From an uncultured Collinsella sp. (GTDB lineage: Bacteria > Actinomycetota > Coriobacteriia > Coriobacteriales > Coriobacteriaceae): a stretch of DNA of 6,294 nt. The stretch lies in NCBI GenBank assembly GCA_902475245.1, contig CABRYP010000050.1, positions 1 through 6,294 on the forward strand, given 5' to 3'. The position numbers and the translations under genes are program-made. Within the stretch, counting starts at the first letter, position 1, and every line of letters begins with the position of its first letter. The notes beneath the pieces are model-generated. The model worked only from the letters and a program-made list of their open reading frames with translations, was not told where the DNA came from and searched no databases. Below are positions 5,520-6,294 of this stretch, piece by piece.

Positions 5520-5820
5520 CAAATCGTAGTCGTCTATGGCGCCATTTTTTATCGCATCCTTTTTGCTGACGCCATTGCCCGTTTTGTATAAAACGCATGC
5601 GTATTTTCATTGAATTCCCCCTGTGATCCGAGCACAAATGTGGAGATAGGGACCACATGCCCAAAGCGCCTTCCAGCGGATTTCTATCACACGGTGGTTT
5701 TTCGGCAGAACTCGTCAAGCCTTTGGTTTGCTTCCGGTACTTACCCGCATGATGCCCCGGTAGATAATCGGCCATGCCCGCAATCAGCACGGCCTACGGC
5801 CGATACCAGGGGAGGCGCAA
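5520..5820. other. About 300 nt with no convincing gene
   Basis: The stretch is poorer in G/C up to about 5640 and holds no clear gene. A 31-codon ORF at 5657-5752 (starts MPKAPSSGFLSHGGF) has no clear SD; a 6-bp hairpin (5638-5643 with 5653-5658) covers the region before it. CCGAGCACAAA at 5628-5638 occurs also inside the hairpin element at 2777-2787. At 5767-5773 and 5798-5804 ATCGGCC and GGCCGAT form a 7-bp inverted pair just upstream of the SD of the next gene and could be an operator; GATAAT at 5763-5768 overlaps it and may be a -10. Confidence 0.4.
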
Positions 5821-6294
5821 ATGGACGAAATCGTATGCGCAAACACCGCATTCCGCTACTGGCGTTGCCCACCGCAAGTGCGCGACCTTTACCCGCGCCT
5901 ACCTAACGCCGAAGACAACTGGCGAGCTCTATCCCAAGCGCCCTTCGTAGTCGACGTCCTCAAGACGCCAGTCATCACAGCAGCATCAACACGAAGTAAC
6001 CTGCATTCCGAGACAAGACGGACCATCCGATGGAACAGCGCCTATACAGAGAAGGTTTCCATCGACACGGGTATGGGCTTTAGCGTCACTGACCCTCTTA
6101 ATACGCTATTCACCATGACTCGAAGCGTGTCTTCATGCGACCTGGTTCTGGCTATGTACGAGTTCTGCGGATGGTTCTCGGTTTTTAAACCATCGCCCGC
6201 GGTCGACATAGCACTTGAGCAGACAAAATCAGAAGAAGAGCAGTACACCACAGAAAGTTTGTTTGAACTAGACGAAACTCAAGATGAGATCCCA
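5821..6294 (+). CDS. Partial gene, AbiEi/DUF559-like N-terminal portion
   Basis: A strong SD (GGGGAGG, 5809-5815) precedes the ATG at 5821 by 5 nt, and 158 codons run open to the window edge, so the 3' end is missing. The visible protein begins with a YWRCPP segment (13-18), has a FVVDVLKTPV strand (42-51), basic residues at 66-70, then a SVTDPLNTLFTMTRSVSS block (88-105) and LVLAMYEFCGWFSVF (108-122). The SVTDPLNTLF block resembles the 'vTspl+Tl.dlar' segment of AbiEi-type antitoxins and actinobacterial DUF559 (Vsr-like nuclease) proteins, whose functional domain would lie further along. From memory, similar hypothetical proteins occur widely in Coriobacteriia. Codons are less GC3-biased than DUF3825, which fits an acquired gene. 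The gene is real with high confidence; the family is tentative. Confidence 0.75.
   Translation, partial: MDEIVCANTAFRYWRCPPQVRDLYPRLPNAEDNWRALSQAPFVVDVLKTPVITAASTRSNLHSETRRTIRWNSAYTEKVSIDTGMGFSVTDPLNTLFTMTRSVSSCDLVLAMYEFCGWFSVFKPSPAVDIALEQTKSEEEQYTTESLFELDETQDEIP

Noticed and set aside
5374..5790. 138-codon minus-strand ORF across tRNA-Val
   Set aside because: Its C-terminal part is the antisense of the tRNA and its terminator, a well-known false translation, and the rest has no SD or domain.
1..6294. CRISPR array, rRNA, insertion sequence transposase or integrase
   Set aside because: No regularly spaced repeats, rRNA signature or DDE/tyrosine recombinase motifs were seen on either strand.

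Overview
This is an accessory, defence- and toxin-antitoxin-rich stretch of a moderately GC-rich chromosome. Codon use that favours G/C at third positions, a DUF3825 protein, an actinobacterial-looking partial gene at the right end and overall gene style suggest a Coriobacteriia gut bacterium, most likely Collinsella or a near relative. That assignment is inference from style and remembered families; the window holds no marker gene. Every confident gene is on the + strand.

Region 1 (1-780) is a small translationally coupled cluster: a 35-codon ORF, an intact MNT-type nucleotidyltransferase joined to it by an ATGA overlap, and a 62-codon ORF whose tail looks like a RelB/DinJ antitoxin. A very strong hairpin terminator at 753-778 closes it. 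Region 2 (780-2633) has two dyads and an extended -10 promoter, then a two-gene operon: an ABC/OLD-like AAA ATPase overlapping by 11 nt a small basic protein with a TOPRIM-like start. This resembles the ATPase-effector layout of PARIS, RloAB and OLD-type phage-defence systems but is not a clear member of any. Region 3 (2634-2979) is non-coding and contains a long imperfect hairpin with 13-bp perfect arms, probably a dispersed intergenic element.

Region 4 (2980-4378) is a second TA-like operon. It holds an HTH regulator split by an in-frame amber codon between its N-terminal domain and its XRE DNA-binding domain, a 61-codon candidate antitoxin, and a Doc-type Fic toxin coupled through another ATGA overlap. 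The leader and first codons of the 61-codon ORF match the 35-codon ORF of region 1 (25 of 30 bases from the SD), so the two operons share a module. Its tail also resembles the tail of region 1's 62-codon ORF, which suggests module shuffling around different toxin-like enzymes.

Region 5 (4379-5480) has a complete DUF3825 gene, a short protein-like stretch of unclear strand, and tRNA-Val(CAC) with encoded CCA and an intrinsic terminator. Region 6 (5480-6294) starts with three 12-bp direct repeats and about 300 bp without a convincing gene, which may be a tRNA-associated integration boundary. It ends in a new gene that starts at 5821 behind a strong SD and runs off the window; its visible part resembles the N-terminal portion of AbiEi/DUF559-like actinobacterial proteins.

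The working picture is a chromosomal island next to a tRNA carrying at least two toxin-antitoxin-like operons and one candidate ATPase-nuclease defence pair, with signs of decay (amber codon, truncated ORFs).
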